Shown here in pieces: positions 7,868 to 16,837 of a stretch of DNA of 57,776 nt (the stretch's first letter is position 1; each line of letters begins with the position of its first letter). The notes under the pieces are model-generated. The model was not told the DNA's origin, did not search any database, and saw only the letters and a list, made by a program, of their open reading frames with translations. Position numbers and translations under genes: made by a program. This DNA is from Rhodocyclaceae bacterium (lineage in GTDB: Bacteria > Pseudomonadota > Gammaproteobacteria > Burkholderiales > Rhodocyclaceae). The stretch spans positions 1 through 57,776 of the forward strand of contig JACDZI010000010.1 in NCBI GenBank assembly GCA_013426785.1, in the 5' to 3' direction.

Positions 7868-10800
7868 ATGTCCGCTCACACCAAGCCTGCTCCCTACAAA
7901 CCCAAGCACAAGGTGCGTTTCGTTACAGCCGCGTCGCTGTTCGACGGCCACGACGCTTCGATCAACATCATGCGGCGCATCCTGCAATCCACCGGCGTCG
8001 AGGTGATCCACCTCGGCCACAACCGCTCGGTGCAGGAGGTGGTGAATGCGGCCTTGCAGGAGGATGTACAGGGCATCGCGCTGACCTCCTATCAGGGTGG
8101 CCATACCGAATATTTCAAGTACATGATCGACCTGCTCAAGGCGGGCGGCGGTAGCGAGATCAAGGTCTTCGGCGGCGGCGGCGGGGTGATCGTGCCGGCC
8201 GAACTCGAGGAGCTGCACGCCTATGGCGTGACGCGCCTGTATTCGCCCGAGGATGGTGCCCGGCTCGGACTGCAAGGGATGATCGACGATGTGGTGCGGA
8301 CCAGCGATTTCGACCAAGCGGCGGGTGCCACCGTGTCTGTCGAGGATCTGCGTGGCGGCAACCATCGTTTGTTGGCGCGGGCGATCACGCAACTGGAGAA
8401 CGATCCGCAGGGTGCGCTGGCCCAAGCCATCCGTTCTGCTGCCGTCCCGCCAGCGCCGACTTCGTGCGCCGTCCCGCACGTTCCTGTTTTGGGGATAACG
8501 GGCACCGGCGGCGCGGGCAAGTCCAGTCTCACCGACGAGCTGATCCGCCGTTTCCGCTTGGATCAGGAGGACAGCCTCAAGATCGCCATCATCTCGATCG
8601 ACCCGTCGCGCAAGAGAACCGGCGGCGCGCTGCTCGGCGACCGCATCCGCATGAACGCCATCGAGCACCCGAACATTTTCATGCGCTCGCTGGCGACGCG
8701 CGATACTGGCAAGGAAATCTCTGCCGCGTTACCCGAGGCGATTGCCGCCTGCAAACTGGCCGGCTTCGATCTGGTGGTGGTCGAAACCTCCGGCATCGGC
8801 CAGGGTGATGCCGCCATCGTGCCGCACGTGGATGCTTCGCTCTACGTGATGACGCCCGAGTTCGGCGCGGCCTCGCAGCTGGAGAAGATCGACATGCTCG
8901 ACTTCGCCGACTTCGTCGCCATCAACAAGTTCGACCGCAAGGGCGCCGCCGACGCGTTGCGCGACGTGCGCAAGCAATACCAGCGCAACCGCGAGAAGTT
9001 CGGTGAGGCTGCCGAGTCCATGCCGGTGTTCGGCACGCAGGCCTCGCGCTTCAACGACGACGGCGTGACCGCGCTCTACCAGTGCATCGCGACGCATCTG
9101 CAAACCAAGGGCCTGCAACTCAAGCCCGGCAAGCTGCCGAAAGTGGAGACGCGGCAGTCATCGCAAAGCCGGGCCATCGTGCCGGGCAGCCGTGTCCGCT
9201 ACCTCGCCGAAATCGCTGACAGCGTGCGCAGCTATCACCGGCACGTCGACGTGCAGGTGACGGTCGCCCGCGAACGCCAGAGCCTGCGAACGTCGCAAGC
9301 CATTTTCGCCGGTTGCGGCAAGCCCGCCGGGGATTTCGACGAACTGATCACCTGGAAGGATGGCCAGCTCGACCCGAAGGCCAGGAAGCTGCTCGACCTG
9401 TGGCCGGCCACCGTCAATGCCTATAGCGGCGACGAATACGTGGTGAAGATTCGCGACAAGGAAATCCGCACCGGCCTGACCTCCGCAACCCTGTCCGGTA
9501 CCAAGATCAGGAAGGTCGTGCTGCCGAAGTTCGGCGACGAAGGCGAAACCCTGCGCTACCTGATGAAGGAAAACGTGCCGGGCAGCTTTCCCTTCACCGC
9601 CGGCGTGTTCGCCTTCAAGCGCGAGAACGAAGACCCGACGCGCATGTTCGCCGGCGAAGGCGATGCCTTCCGCACCAACCGCCGCTTCAAGAAAGTCTCG
9701 GCGGGCATGCCGGCCAAGCGCCTGTCCACCGCCTTCGACTCGGTGACGCTGTACGGCTGTGATCCCGATGAACGGCCCGATATCTACGGCAAGATCGGTA
9801 ATTCCGGCGTGTCGATCGCTACGCTCGACGACCTGAAGGTACTCTACGACGGCTTCGACCTGTGCGACCCGGCCACCAGCGTGTCGATGACCATCAACGG
9901 CCCGGCCCCGATCGTCCTGGCGATGTTCTTCAACACCGCCCTCGACCAGCAGATCGCCAAGTTCAAGGCCGACAACGGCCGCGAGCCGACCGAGGACGAG
10001 GCCGACAAGATTCGCGAATGGGTGCTGGCCACCGTGCGCGGCACGGTGCAGGCCGACATCCTCAAGGAAGACCAGGGCCAGAACACCTGCATCTTCAGCA
10101 CCGAGTTCGCGCTGAAGATGATGGGCGACATCCAGGAATTCTTCGTGCATAACCAGGTGCGCAATTTCTACTCGGTGTCGATCTCCGGCTACCACATCGC
10201 CGAGGCCGGCGCCAACCCGATCTCGCAGCTCGCCTTCACGCTCGCCAACGGTTTCACCTACGTCGAAAGCTACCTCGCGCGCGGCATGCACATCGACGAC
10301 TTCGCGCCCAACCTGTCGTTCTTCTTCTCGAACGGCATGGATGCCGAATACTCGGTGATCGGCCGCGTCGCCCGCCGCATCTGGGCCGTGGCGATGAAGA
10401 ACAAGTACGGCGCCAACGAGCGCTCGCAGAAGCTCAAGTACCACGTGCAGACCTCGGGCCGTTCGCTGCACGCGCAGGAGATGGCTTTCAACGACATCCG
10501 CACCACCTTGCAGGCGCTGATTGCTGTCTACGACAACTGCAATTCACTGCATACCAACGCCTACGACGAAGCGATCACCACACCGAGCGACGAATCGGTG
10601 CGCCGCGCCATGGCGATCCAACTGGTCATCAACCGCGAATGGGGGCTGGCCAAGAACGAAAACCCCAACCAGGGCGCCTTCATCATCGATGAGCTGACCG
10701 ACCTGGTCGAGGAAGCGGTGCTCAAGGAGTTCGAGGCCATCGCCGAGCGCGGCGGCGTGCTCGGCGCGATGGAGACCGGCTACCAGCGCGGCAAGATCCA

Positions 10801-11134
10801 GGAAGAGAGCCTTTACTACGAGCACAAGAAGCATGACGGCTCGCATCCGATCATCGGCGTGAACACCTTCCGCAACCCGCAGGGCGATGTGCAGCCCACC
10901 GTCGAACTGGCGCGTTCCACCGAGGAGGAAAAACAGTCGCAGATCAAGCGCCTGCGCGACTTCCAGTCACGCAACGCGGCGGCCTGCGGCCCGATGCTGG
11001 CGAAGCTCAAGCAGACGGTGATCGACAACGGCAACGTCTTCGCCGTGCTGGTCGATGCCGTGCGCGTCTGCTCGCTCGGCCAGATCAGCGGCGCGCTTTA
11101 CGAGGTGGGGGGGCAGTACAGAAGATCAATGTAA
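7868..11134 (+). CDS. icmF: fused isobutyryl-CoA mutase IcmF (B12-dependent acyl-CoA mutase with built-in G-protein chaperone)
   Basis: A 1088-residue fusion. Residues ~15-150 form the B12-binding domain ([14 protein letters not shown] with the cobalt-ligating histidine, SYQGGH, GGGGG). Residues ~205-480 form a MeaB-like GTPase ([10 protein letters not shown]-loop, [22 protein letters not shown]). Residues ~550-1088 form the mutase substrate domain ([24 protein letters not shown]). IcmF interconverts isobutyryl-CoA and n-butyryl-CoA, and its G domain protects and reloads the cofactor. The linker between B12 and G domains (about residues 192-199, AAVPPAPTS) is encoded by a reverse copy of the 26-bp repeat. 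Start ATG at 7868 has GGAG seven bases upstream. Monocistronic, behind a palindromic operator. A methylmalonyl-CoA or pivalyl-CoA mutase activity cannot be excluded. Confidence 0.93.
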   Translation: MSAHTKPAPYKPKHKVRFVTAASLFDGHDASINIMRRILQSTGVEVIHLGHNRSVQEVVNAALQEDVQGIALTSYQGGHTEYFKYMIDLLKAGGGSEIKVFGGGGGVIVPAELEELHAYGVTRLYSPEDGARLGLQGMIDDVVRTSDFDQAAGATVSVEDLRGGNHRLLARAITQLENDPQGALAQAIRSAAVPPAPTSCAVPHVPVLGITGTGGAGKSSLTDELIRRFRLDQEDSLKIAIISIDPSRKRTGGALLGDRIRMNAIEHPNIFMRSLATRDTGKEISAALPEAIAACKLAGFDLVVVETSGIGQGDAAIVPHVDASLYVMTPEFGAASQLEKIDMLDFADFVAINKFDRKGAADALRDVRKQYQRNREKFGEAAESMPVFGTQASRFNDDGVTALYQCIATHLQTKGLQLKPGKLPKVETRQSSQSRAIVPGSRVRYLAEIADSVRSYHRHVDVQVTVARERQSLRTSQAIFAGCGKPAGDFDELITWKDGQLDPKARKLLDLWPATVNAYSGDEYVVKIRDKEIRTGLTSATLSGTKIRKVVLPKFGDEGETLRYLMKENVPGSFPFTAGVFAFKRENEDPTRMFAGEGDAFRTNRRFKKVSAGMPAKRLSTAFDSVTLYGCDPDERPDIYGKIGNSGVSIATLDDLKVLYDGFDLCDPATSVSMTINGPAPIVLAMFFNTALDQQIAKFKADNGREPTEDEADKIREWVLATVRGTVQADILKEDQGQNTCIFSTEFALKMMGDIQEFFVHNQVRNFYSVSISGYHIAEAGANPISQLAFTLANGFTYVESYLARGMHIDDFAPNLSFFFSNGMDAEYSVIGRVARRIWAVAMKNKYGANERSQKLKYHVQTSGRSLHAQEMAFNDIRTTLQALIAVYDNCNSLHTNAYDEAITTPSDESVRRAMAIQLVINREWGLAKNENPNQGAFIIDELTDLVEEAVLKEFEAIAERGGVLGAMETGYQRGKIQEESLYYEHKKHDGSHPIIGVNTFRNPQGDVQPTVELARSTEEEKQSQIKRLRDFQSRNAAACGPMLAKLKQTVIDNGNVFAVLVDAVRVCSLGQISGALYEVGGQYRRSM
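8441..8466 (-). repeat. 26-bp dispersed repeat, copy 5 (23/26), inside icmF linker
   Basis: Reverse orientation; translated as AVPPAPTS in the linker between the B12 domain and the GTPase domain, where extra sequence should be tolerated. Confidence 0.85.
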
Positions 11135-11135
11135 T

Positions 11136-11218
11136 AGTCGGCGCCTGAAGCTGCGCGTAGCGGAGGGGGACCCGCCGCAGGCGGGGGCGCAGCGGCCACG
11201 CGCAGCGCCGGGACGGCG
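11136..11218 (+). repeat. composite form of the dispersed repeat with an internal hairpin
   Basis: Begins two bases after the icmF stop. The left end AGTCGGCGC (11136-11144) and right end GGGACGGC (11210-11217) match the two halves of the 26-bp repeat, but about 65 bases lie between them. The intervening DNA is strongly self-complementary: CTGCGCGT (11151-11158) pairs with ACGCGCAG (11198-11205), GGCGC (11140-11144) with GCGCC (11205-11209), and CCCGCC/GGCGGG (11171-11185) forms an inner stem with a GCA loop. It could be a full-length ancestor of the short repeat, or a hairpin inserted into one. No T-tract follows, so it is not a classic terminator. Confidence 0.65.
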
Positions 11219-11310
11219 GTTTGCGAACCAAACCTTCCGCTGGGAAGAATCAGAAGCGGCCACTCAACAGAGAAGTAATGCGCGCTGTGCTTACGAACTC
11301 CAGTGCATAT

Positions 11311-11793
11311 TTAAACCCGTGCATTTAGCGGCAATACTTGAGCCACCGATGAATCAACCAATTCAGAAACGGCATCAAACAATGACCAGAGCGCGACCTC
11401 GAAGCGTTCCTTCTTGTCTGGGTAGTTGTGAAGCCCAGAATGCACTGAAGCGACCCATGCATCAATGCGATCTTGAAGCCCAGTAGGCTCGCTCTGGTGA
11501 GCAATGTCGTTTCGCATCTTGTTGAGCTTCTTTAACGCGCTCCAGAGCCATGGCTCAAAATCATGCGGGAAAAATGACTGAGCCAAGCAGATGCATTGAT
11601 GACATTCAAGACGCCCATCAACAATGGCGGCCGGATTACGCAGCCGCCTATCAATCAACAATCGAACTTGTTCCTCTATGAGGATATGCCCTTTGAGCAA
11701 GACCAGGTCGGTGTCTTTGCCATGCGGCAGTATCTTGAGAAAGCGTGTAAATGCTTCCAGTTGACGGTCTGTCACTTCGCGTGAAACAGTCAA
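11311..11793 (-). CDS. HEPN-like hypothetical protein
   Basis: A 160-residue, mostly helical protein of lower GC than its neighbours. LNKMRNDIAHQ (about residues 90-100) carries an R-N-x3-H motif as in HEPN ribonuclease domains and in DUF4145-type proteins; ILIEEQVRLLIDRRL near residues 36-50 is the matching first helix. The start is a TTG at 11793 with a GGGGG ribosome site four bases upstream; no ATG gives a complete N-terminus. No antitoxin-like partner is adjacent, though the Sel1 gene follows upstream on the same strand. Whether it cuts RNA is unknown. Confidence 0.6.
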   Translation of the reverse strand: MTVSREVTDRQLEAFTRFLKILPHGKDTDLVLLKGHILIEEQVRLLIDRRLRNPAAIVDGRLECHQCICLAQSFFPHDFEPWLWSALKKLNKMRNDIAHQSEPTGLQDRIDAWVASVHSGLHNYPDKKERFEVALWSLFDAVSELVDSSVAQVLPLNARV

Positions 11794-11821
11794 GGTGCCC
11801 CCTTAACCCATGGTGGACTTT

Positions 11822-12523
11822 TTAGTCGCATCCCTTAAAACCCTTCTGCTGACAGACATGCGCCATCTGCTGTATCTGCGAGATTTGATTCTGGTTTAGC
11901 CGTTTAGCAATTATGTCGCGGTTCTTAACCGCAGTTGGATTGCCCGACAATGCACTTAGAAATAGCCAGAGGTAAGCGCGCTGATAATCCAGCGCGACAC
12001 CTTGCCCATGACCATACATGACGCCTAAATTGTACTGAGCGATCGCATCCCCTTGCTTTGCTGCCAGTTGATACCAGTTAAGTGCTTGTTGGTAGTCGCG
12101 CGCAACGCCTCGCCCTTCAGCATACATAAAGCCGAGATTTAGCTGCGCGCGCGCAACGCCCTGCGCCGCAGCTAGTCGGTACCACTTGAGCGTTTGTGCA
12201 TAGTCCTGCGCAACACCCCATCCGTTAGAGAACAATAGACCGACATTGAATTGTGCCAACTTGTGCCCTTGCAGTGCTGCCAACCGATACCACTTGAATG
12301 CTTCTGCGTAGTCCTGGCCGACTCCATTCCCTTCCGCATACATCACGGCGAGATTATGTTGCGCCATTGCATCCCCATTATCTGCAAGTGTTCGCGTGAT
12401 TCTCAATGCGCTGGCGTAGTCTCCTCGCTCATAGGCGGAAGTGGCGTCGTCAGATAAATTGGCATATGTCTTACCAGCACAAAACAGCACCGAAATCATC
12501 CCCGCTATTAGCAACAGTCTCAA
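11822..12523 (-). CDS. secreted Sel1/TPR-repeat protein
   Basis: A 233-residue protein with an N-terminal signal peptide (hydrophobic LLLIAGMISVLFCAG ending near TYA) followed by about five Sel1-type repeats of ~36 residues, each with the pattern AQxNLGxMYxxGxGVxxDYxxAxxWY. It should act in the periplasm as a protein-protein scaffold. The TTG at 12523 was chosen because CGGAGG lies six bases upstream; a TTG at 12538 is in frame but would put that ribosome site inside the gene. GC is lower than in the surrounding core genes. The partner is not evident from context. Confidence 0.75.
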   Translation of the reverse strand: MRLLLIAGMISVLFCAGKTYANLSDDATSAYERGDYASALRITRTLADNGDAMAQHNLAVMYAEGNGVGQDYAEAFKWYRLAALQGHKLAQFNVGLLFSNGWGVAQDYAQTLKWYRLAAAQGVARAQLNLGFMYAEGRGVARDYQQALNWYQLAAKQGDAIAQYNLGVMYGHGQGVALDYQRAYLWLFLSALSGNPTAVKNRDIIAKRLNQNQISQIQQMAHVCQQKGFKGCD

Positions 12524-12727
12524 AATATACCTCCGCAAAATGATTGTGCTATCTCAGGCAATTGCCACGATCAATATTTAACGACTATTTACATTATCAA
12601 AGGGGCCAGGCTCATATTTGCGCCAGCGGCCAAGCTAAGAAACGCCGATAGCATACATGTTGTGCAACCGATTGTCCTCTTCGGAGCAGAATGATTGACA
12701 GCCGCTTCTGGCCGACTTCCGTCCCTT

Positions 12728-12753
12728 GAAAAAGTCGGCGCTGATGGGGCGGC
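12728..12753 (+). repeat. 26-bp dispersed repeat, copy 6 (23/26)
   Basis: Intergenic, between the Sel1 gene start and the end of the YjjJ-like gene. The adjacent upstream text GCCGACTTCCGTCCC looks like a scrambled partial inverse copy. The rest of 12540-12766 is AT-rich and shows no gene. Confidence 0.8.
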
Positions 12754-12766
12754 ACAGAGTTCTCCG

Positions 12767-14092
12767 TTACCCCAGCCGGCCGATCTTCACTCGCGCATCT
12801 GCGACGTGCTGAGCCAGCGCAACGGCGCAGGGCTGCCAGTCCGCGGAAAACCGCTCATCGCCATGCAGGAGGTCGATGAATGCTTCGGCCAGCACCAGTG
12901 CCTGTCGCCAGGTTTCCGTCGGGACGCCCGGATGCAGGCGCGCTGGCGGCAGGCTATCCGGTAGCGCGCCGCTGCCGGCTGGCCGGAAGGCCATCGGCAG
13001 CATGTCGTAGATCGGCGCGAGCTGGTACGGGTGGCCATGTTCGCCGACGAAGGACAGGTTGCCGTGGTGCATGTCGGTGTTGCCGATCAGCGTGCCGAAG
13101 GCGTACAGCAGCGCGGCACCTGAGGTGGATTCGGCGGTGACGATTCCTTTCGCCGCCAGCCGCCCCGTCAGCGCCGGCCAGGGCGCATTGGCATCCCCGA
13201 CAAATTCGGCGTCGAGCGCCAGCAGCGAATGCACGGCGCGGCGCCCACTCTGGCCGACGCGGTCGAAGCGCTCGACTTCGAGGAAGCGCCGGCCGGCGAC
13301 ATCGATCAGCCGGGAAGGACAGGCCGGCAGGCCGGCGTCGAGCAGCACTTGCGCGGCGACATGTTCCGCCGCCAGCAGGTCGCGCCAGCGGCGCGTTACC
13401 GGGTTATCGGGGTTGGCTGAGGCAGCCGTGAACTTGACCAGGACGTGCCGGTCGGTGAAGGCCACGAACTTGGGCTGCTCGCCGCCGGCCGACGATCCGG
13501 GCAGGTCGCCACGTTCCGCCGCTGCGGCGTGCGCAGGGTAGTCGGCGGGATCGACGGGAACGGGGGGAGGCGCATCGATGAAATGTTCGCGGGCCAGGTC
13601 GCCCAGCAGGAGATTGCCGACCACATCGTGGCCATGCGCCAGCAGCGCGCGCAGCATGTCCGTGTCCGACCATTCGTTCAGTTGGGGCGACAATCCCAGC
13701 GCGGCGGCATGACGCTGCGCGTAGGCACGCCCGAGGAAGCCTTGCGGGCGCATGTCGAGCAACCACCAGGGCAGGCCGTCGCTGTGCAGGCTTGCTCCGT
13801 CGTCCTGCCGCATCACGAAACCCTCGGGACGCACGGGCATCAGCACGCCCAGCCGGCGCAGCGTGCCGTCGGCCGCGACGCGATAGACGGGAATATCCGC
13901 CAGCCCTCGCCCGGTATCGCGCAGGGCGTATTGAATAGATCGACCCGACTCGATGCGCAGTATCTCCTCGCCCAGCGCCGCGACGGCGCGCGATACCGTC
14001 GGCTGGCTGATCTCCATTCTTTCAACGAGTTGGCGTGCTGTCAGCACGCCTTGCCCCAGGCAAAGGCGGAGGCGGTTGGCATGGGATGGCAT
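12767..14092 (-). CDS. YjjJ-like HipA-family kinase with N-terminal HTH
   Basis: A 441-residue protein. Residues ~1-60 form a winged helix-turn-helix (GVLTARQLVERMEISQPTVS then RAVAALG). The rest is a HipA-type serine kinase: SAGGEQPKF, HVLVKF (ATP-binding lysine), EVERFDR, LIGNTDMHHGNLSF (catalytic Asp and Asn) and APIYDMLPMAF (metal-binding Asp). This architecture and length match E. coli YjjJ, a HipA-like toxin without a classic HipB partner. Start ATG at 14092; no clear ribosome site. The divergent neighbour is a tandem winged-helix protein, and the shared intergenic region holds 12-bp tandem repeats that may be an operator. The kinase target (HipA acts on a tRNA synthetase) is not predictable here. 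Confidence 0.82.
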   Translation of the reverse strand: MPSHANRLRLCLGQGVLTARQLVERMEISQPTVSRAVAALGEEILRIESGRSIQYALRDTGRGLADIPVYRVAADGTLRRLGVLMPVRPEGFVMRQDDGASLHSDGLPWWLLDMRPQGFLGRAYAQRHAAALGLSPQLNEWSDTDMLRALLAHGHDVVGNLLLGDLAREHFIDAPPPVPVDPADYPAHAAAAERGDLPGSSAGGEQPKFVAFTDRHVLVKFTAASANPDNPVTRRWRDLLAAEHVAAQVLLDAGLPACPSRLIDVAGRRFLEVERFDRVGQSGRRAVHSLLALDAEFVGDANAPWPALTGRLAAKGIVTAESTSGAALLYAFGTLIGNTDMHHGNLSFVGEHGHPYQLAPIYDMLPMAFRPAGSGALPDSLPPARLHPGVPTETWRQALVLAEAFIDLLHGDERFSADWQPCAVALAQHVADARVKIGRLG

Positions 14093-14096
14093 GGCT

Positions 14097-14144
14097 GAAT
14101 AAATAAATGAATAGATAAATGAATAGATTTATGAATTGTATGTG
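14097..14144. repeat. 12-bp AT-rich tandem repeats in a divergent promoter
   Basis: Three and a half units with a strict 12-bp period (GAATAAATAAAT, GAATAGATAAAT, GAATAGATTTAT, then GAATTGTATGTG) directly in front of the YjjJ-like gene and upstream of the divergent HTH gene. Position and phasing suggest binding sites for a regulator, possibly the HTH part of the kinase itself. Confidence 0.7.
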
Positions 14145-14164
14145 AAGTTCTCCCGGGCGATGCA

Positions 14165-14190
14165 GAAAAAGTCGGTGCTGGCAGGACGGC
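14165..14190 (+). repeat. 26-bp dispersed repeat, copy 7 (24/26)
   Basis: In the leader between the tandem repeats and the HTH gene. A TACAAT that could be a -10 box begins three bases after it (14193-14198). Confidence 0.85.
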
Positions 14191-14196
14191 GCTACA

Positions 14197-14847
14197 ATGC
14201 CGCGCATGTCTCCCCCGCGACCCACTCTGCGCCTCGACACCCTGCCGAAAGCCTATGCCCGCATCCTGATGGCATTGCAGCGGCGGTCCGGGCTGACGCG
14301 CGAGGAGATCGCGCAACAGGCCTATGTCGCGCCGACTACGCTGTCCGGCGGCGGCTATTTGCGGCACATGAAGGAACTCGGCCTGATCCACATTTCCGGC
14401 TGGCGCCGCAATGCCGCCGGCGCGTTTTCGATCCCGCAGTATTCGACCGGTTGCGCCCATGACTACCCGCGGCCTGCCTCAACGGCTGAAACGCGCGAGG
14501 CACCGGGGATGTTCCGTCTGGTTGCGGCGATCGAACGCCATGGGCCGGTGGACTACCGCCAGGCCGCACGGCTGGCCGGCTTGTCGCCCAATACCGTCAA
14601 GAATGCCGGATATCTCAAGGCGTTGATTGCGCAGGGCATGGTCTTCGTCGCCGGCTGGCGTCGTGCGCGCAATGGCCCGCCACGGCCCCTTTACGAATTC
14701 GGTGCGGGCCCTTCGCTACCGCCACCATCACCGCTCAGCGGGGCGGAAAAGTCACGGCGTCATCGTGAACGGAAGACGGCCACCCAGAGTATCGGCAGCC
14801 TCGCCAATCAACTGCGGGCGGCTAGCCGCCCGCTACCACCACGCTGA
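14197..14847 (+). CDS. tandem winged-helix DNA-binding protein
   Basis: A 216-residue protein of unknown family. Two similar helix-turn-helix units are visible: LTREEIAQQAYVAPTTLS with GGYLRHMKELGLIHISGWRR (about residues 33-70), and YRQAARLAGLSPNTVKNAGY with LKALIAQGMVFVAGWRR (about 120-155), suggesting an internal duplication. The tail (SGAEKSRRHRERKTA) is basic and disordered. The ATG at 14197 is used, but ATG 14206 is equally possible; if TACAAT at 14193-14198 is the -10 box, the shorter form would be nearly leaderless. It is divergent from the YjjJ-like kinase and could be its regulator. Its 3' end overlaps the convergent small membrane gene by 26 bases. Confidence 0.65.
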   Translation: MPRMSPPRPTLRLDTLPKAYARILMALQRRSGLTREEIAQQAYVAPTTLSGGGYLRHMKELGLIHISGWRRNAAGAFSIPQYSTGCAHDYPRPASTAETREAPGMFRLVAAIERHGPVDYRQAARLAGLSPNTVKNAGYLKALIAQGMVFVAGWRRARNGPPRPLYEFGAGPSLPPPSPLSGAEKSRRHRERKTATQSIGSLANQLRAASRPLPPR

Positions 14848-14995
14848 CGAGCGGAAAGGCAATCAGCAAGAGCGTCAGGCCGAGCGCCAGCAGACGGAAG
14901 CGCGGCGAACCCTGCCATGCCTGGCGCAAACGGGCCAGCAATGACTTGCGTGGCGGGCGATCATAGGGGTCCAGATGGGGGAAGAGGCCTAGCAT
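14822..14995 (-). CDS. small single-pass membrane protein
   Basis: A 57-residue protein: a soluble, basic N-terminal part (LGLFPHLDPYDRPPRKSLL) and one C-terminal transmembrane helix (LLALGLTLLLIAFPLVSVVVAGG region). ATG at 14995; TATATT at 15004-15009 on the same strand may be a -10 box only a few bases away, so the message may have almost no leader. Its end overlaps the HTH gene. No function is known; the codon pattern and sensible topology support it being real, but it remains a prediction. Confidence 0.5.
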   Translation of the reverse strand: MLGLFPHLDPYDRPPRKSLLARLRQAWQGSPRFRLLALGLTLLLIAFPLVSVVVAGG

Positions 14996-15054
14996 GGGCG
15001 CCGAATATATCACCTAACTCGCGGGGGGCCAGCCCGGGCGGGAACAGGGTGGAA

Positions 15055-15063
15055 TGCTAGAAT
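15055..15063 (+). promoter_or_regulatory. extended -10 promoter of the hem operon
   Basis: TGCTAGAAT, an extended -10 (TGn plus TAGAAT), lies about 70 bases upstream of the hemC start. The same kind of box precedes lptD. No good -35 is visible. Confidence 0.55.
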
Positions 15064-15129
15064 TTACCGCTGCTGGAGGTTCGGCCGCCGCCGGACTGTT
15101 CATTTCACTCTCGCCTATCGGAAAACCAA

Positions 15130-16059
15130 GTGACCACCACTCCCGAGCGTATCGTCATCGCCACTCGTGAATCACGCCTTGCCATGTGGCAGGCCGTGCA
15201 TGTGCAGGGCCTGTTGCAATCCTTGTATCCCGCCTGCCAGGTCGAATTGATGGGCATGACCACGCGCGGCGACCAGATCCTCGACCGGCCGCTGGCCAAG
15301 GTGGGTGGCAAGGGCCTGTTCGTCAAGGAACTCGAAACCGCGCTGCTTGAACGCAGCGCCGACATTGCCGTGCATTCGATGAAGGATGTGCCGATGACGC
15401 TGGAACCCGAATTCGCGCTGGTGGCGATCGGGCCGCGCGAAGTACCGCTCGACGCCTTCATCTCCAACAAATTCGCCCGCATCGAAGACCTGCCGCCGGG
15501 CGCGGTGGTCGGCACCTCCAGCCTGCGCCGCGAAGCGCAGCTGCGCGCCATGTATCCCTATCTCGCCGTCACCAGTCTGCGCGGCAATCTCGACACGCGG
15601 CTGCGCAAGCTCGACGAGGGCCAGTACGACGCGATCATCCTGGCGGCCGCCGGCCTGAAGCGTCTTGGGCTCGCCGAGCGCATCCGCTCGACGCTGAGCG
15701 CCGAATCCTCGCTGCCCGCCGCCGGACAGGGCGCGCTGGGCATCGAGGCGCTGGCCGACCGTCCCGAAGTGGCTGCCTGGGTGGCGCCGCTCAACGACAT
15801 GGCGACGGCCGCCTGCGTGCGCGCCGAGCGCGCGGTGTCGCGCGCGCTGGCCGGCAGTTGCGAAGTGCCGCTCGGCGCCTATGGCGAATATGCGGATGGC
15901 ACACTGCGCCTGCGCGGCCTGGTGGCGACGCCGGACGGCACGCGCATCGCCCGCGCCGAGCATGCCGGTCCGGCCAGCGATCCCGAAGCCCTGGGCCTCG
16001 CGCTGGTGGCCGATCTGCGCGCGCAGGGCGCCAACGAAATCCTTGCCGCGCTTGGCTGA
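15130..16059 (+). CDS. hemC: hydroxymethylbilane synthase (porphobilinogen deaminase) HemC
   Basis: A 309-residue enzyme that polymerises four porphobilinogens into hydroxymethylbilane. Family marks: [72 protein letters not shown] and [10 protein letters not shown], whose cysteine holds the dipyrromethane cofactor. The start is a GTG at 15130 giving the standard N-terminus. First gene of hemC-hemD-hemX-hemY; its end overlaps the hemD start. Confidence 0.96.
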   Translation: MTTTPERIVIATRESRLAMWQAVHVQGLLQSLYPACQVELMGMTTRGDQILDRPLAKVGGKGLFVKELETALLERSADIAVHSMKDVPMTLEPEFALVAIGPREVPLDAFISNKFARIEDLPPGAVVGTSSLRREAQLRAMYPYLAVTSLRGNLDTRLRKLDEGQYDAIILAAAGLKRLGLAERIRSTLSAESSLPAAGQGALGIEALADRPEVAAWVAPLNDMATAACVRAERAVSRALAGSCEVPLGAYGEYADGTLRLRGLVATPDGTRIARAEHAGPASDPEALGLALVADLRAQGANEILAALG

Positions 16060-16837
16060 CACCCCACAAAACTCGGCGCTGGCGGGACGGCATATCGTCG
16101 TCACCCGACCGGCGGGGCAGGCGACTCATCTCGCCACGGCCCTGTTCGATCTGGGCGCCCATCCGGTGCTGTTTCCGGTCTTGGCCATCGCCGATCTGGC
16201 CGATCCCACGCCCATCCTCGATGCGGCAATCCGCCTCGATCGCTACGACTGGGCGATGTTCGTCAGTCCGAACGCCGTCGATAAGGCGCTGGCCGCGATC
16301 CTGGCGCAGCGGCAGTGGCCGGCCAGCGTGCGCGTCGCCACCGTCGGCCATAGCAGCGAGCAGGCACTGGCCCGTCATGGTCTCACCGAGGTGCTGGCGC
16401 CGCAGGAGCGGTTCGATTCGGAAGCCCTGCTCGAACTGGCACCCTTCCAGAATATGACCGGCCAGCGCGTGATTATCTTTCGCGGCGACGGCGGCCGCGA
16501 ACTGTTCGGCGATACGCTGAAAACGCGTGGCGCGGAAGTGGACTACGTCACCTGCTATGCCCGTGCGAAACCGACCACCGATCCGGCACCCCTGCTCAAG
16601 CTGTGGAACGACGGCCGGCTCGATGCCGTGACACTCACCAGCAGCGAAGGCCTGCGCAATCTTTACGAGATGGTGGGCAAGCTCGGTCAGGGCTGGCTCA
16701 AGCGCACGCCAACTTTTGTTCCCCATGCGCGTATCGCTGAGCAGGCGCGCGACCTCGGATTGCACAATGTCGTCCTGACCGGGGCGGCCGATGCTGGCCT
16801 GCTGGCCGGTTTGCAGACGTATTTTTCCGCGCCATGA
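16052..16837 (+). CDS. hemD: uroporphyrinogen-III synthase HemD
   Basis: About 261 residues; cyclises hydroxymethylbilane to uroporphyrinogen III. It shows IVVTRPAGQ at the start, [34 protein letters not shown] and the C-terminal [15 protein letters not shown] and [14 protein letters not shown], typical of this poorly conserved family. There is no ATG: the most likely start is the TTG at 16052 overlapping the hemC end. The N-terminal residues NSALAGRH are encoded by a copy of the 26-bp repeat, so the repeat contributes the start of the mature fold. It overlaps hemX by ATGA. Confidence 0.88.
   Translation: MADTPQNSALAGRHIVVTRPAGQATHLATALFDLGAHPVLFPVLAIADLADPTPILDAAIRLDRYDWAMFVSPNAVDKALAAILAQRQWPASVRVATVGHSSEQALARHGLTEVLAPQERFDSEALLELAPFQNMTGQRVIIFRGDGGRELFGDTLKTRGAEVDYVTCYARAKPTTDPAPLLKLWNDGRLDAVTLTSSEGLRNLYEMVGKLGQGWLKRTPTFVPHARIAEQARDLGLHNVVLTGAADAGLLAGLQTYFSAP
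16066..16091 (+). repeat. 26-bp dispersed repeat, copy 8 (23/26), at the hemD N-terminus
   Basis: Immediately after the hemC stop; encodes NSALAGRH, leading straight into the conserved IVVTRPAGQ strand of HemD. Confidence 0.85.

Noticed and set aside
11145-11209. Rho-independent terminator after icmF
   Set aside because: Strong hairpin but no T-run on either strand; better explained as part of the repeat family.
14097-14144. CRISPR or integron-like array
   Set aside because: Units are only 12 bp with no spacers; it is a simple tandem repeat in a promoter.
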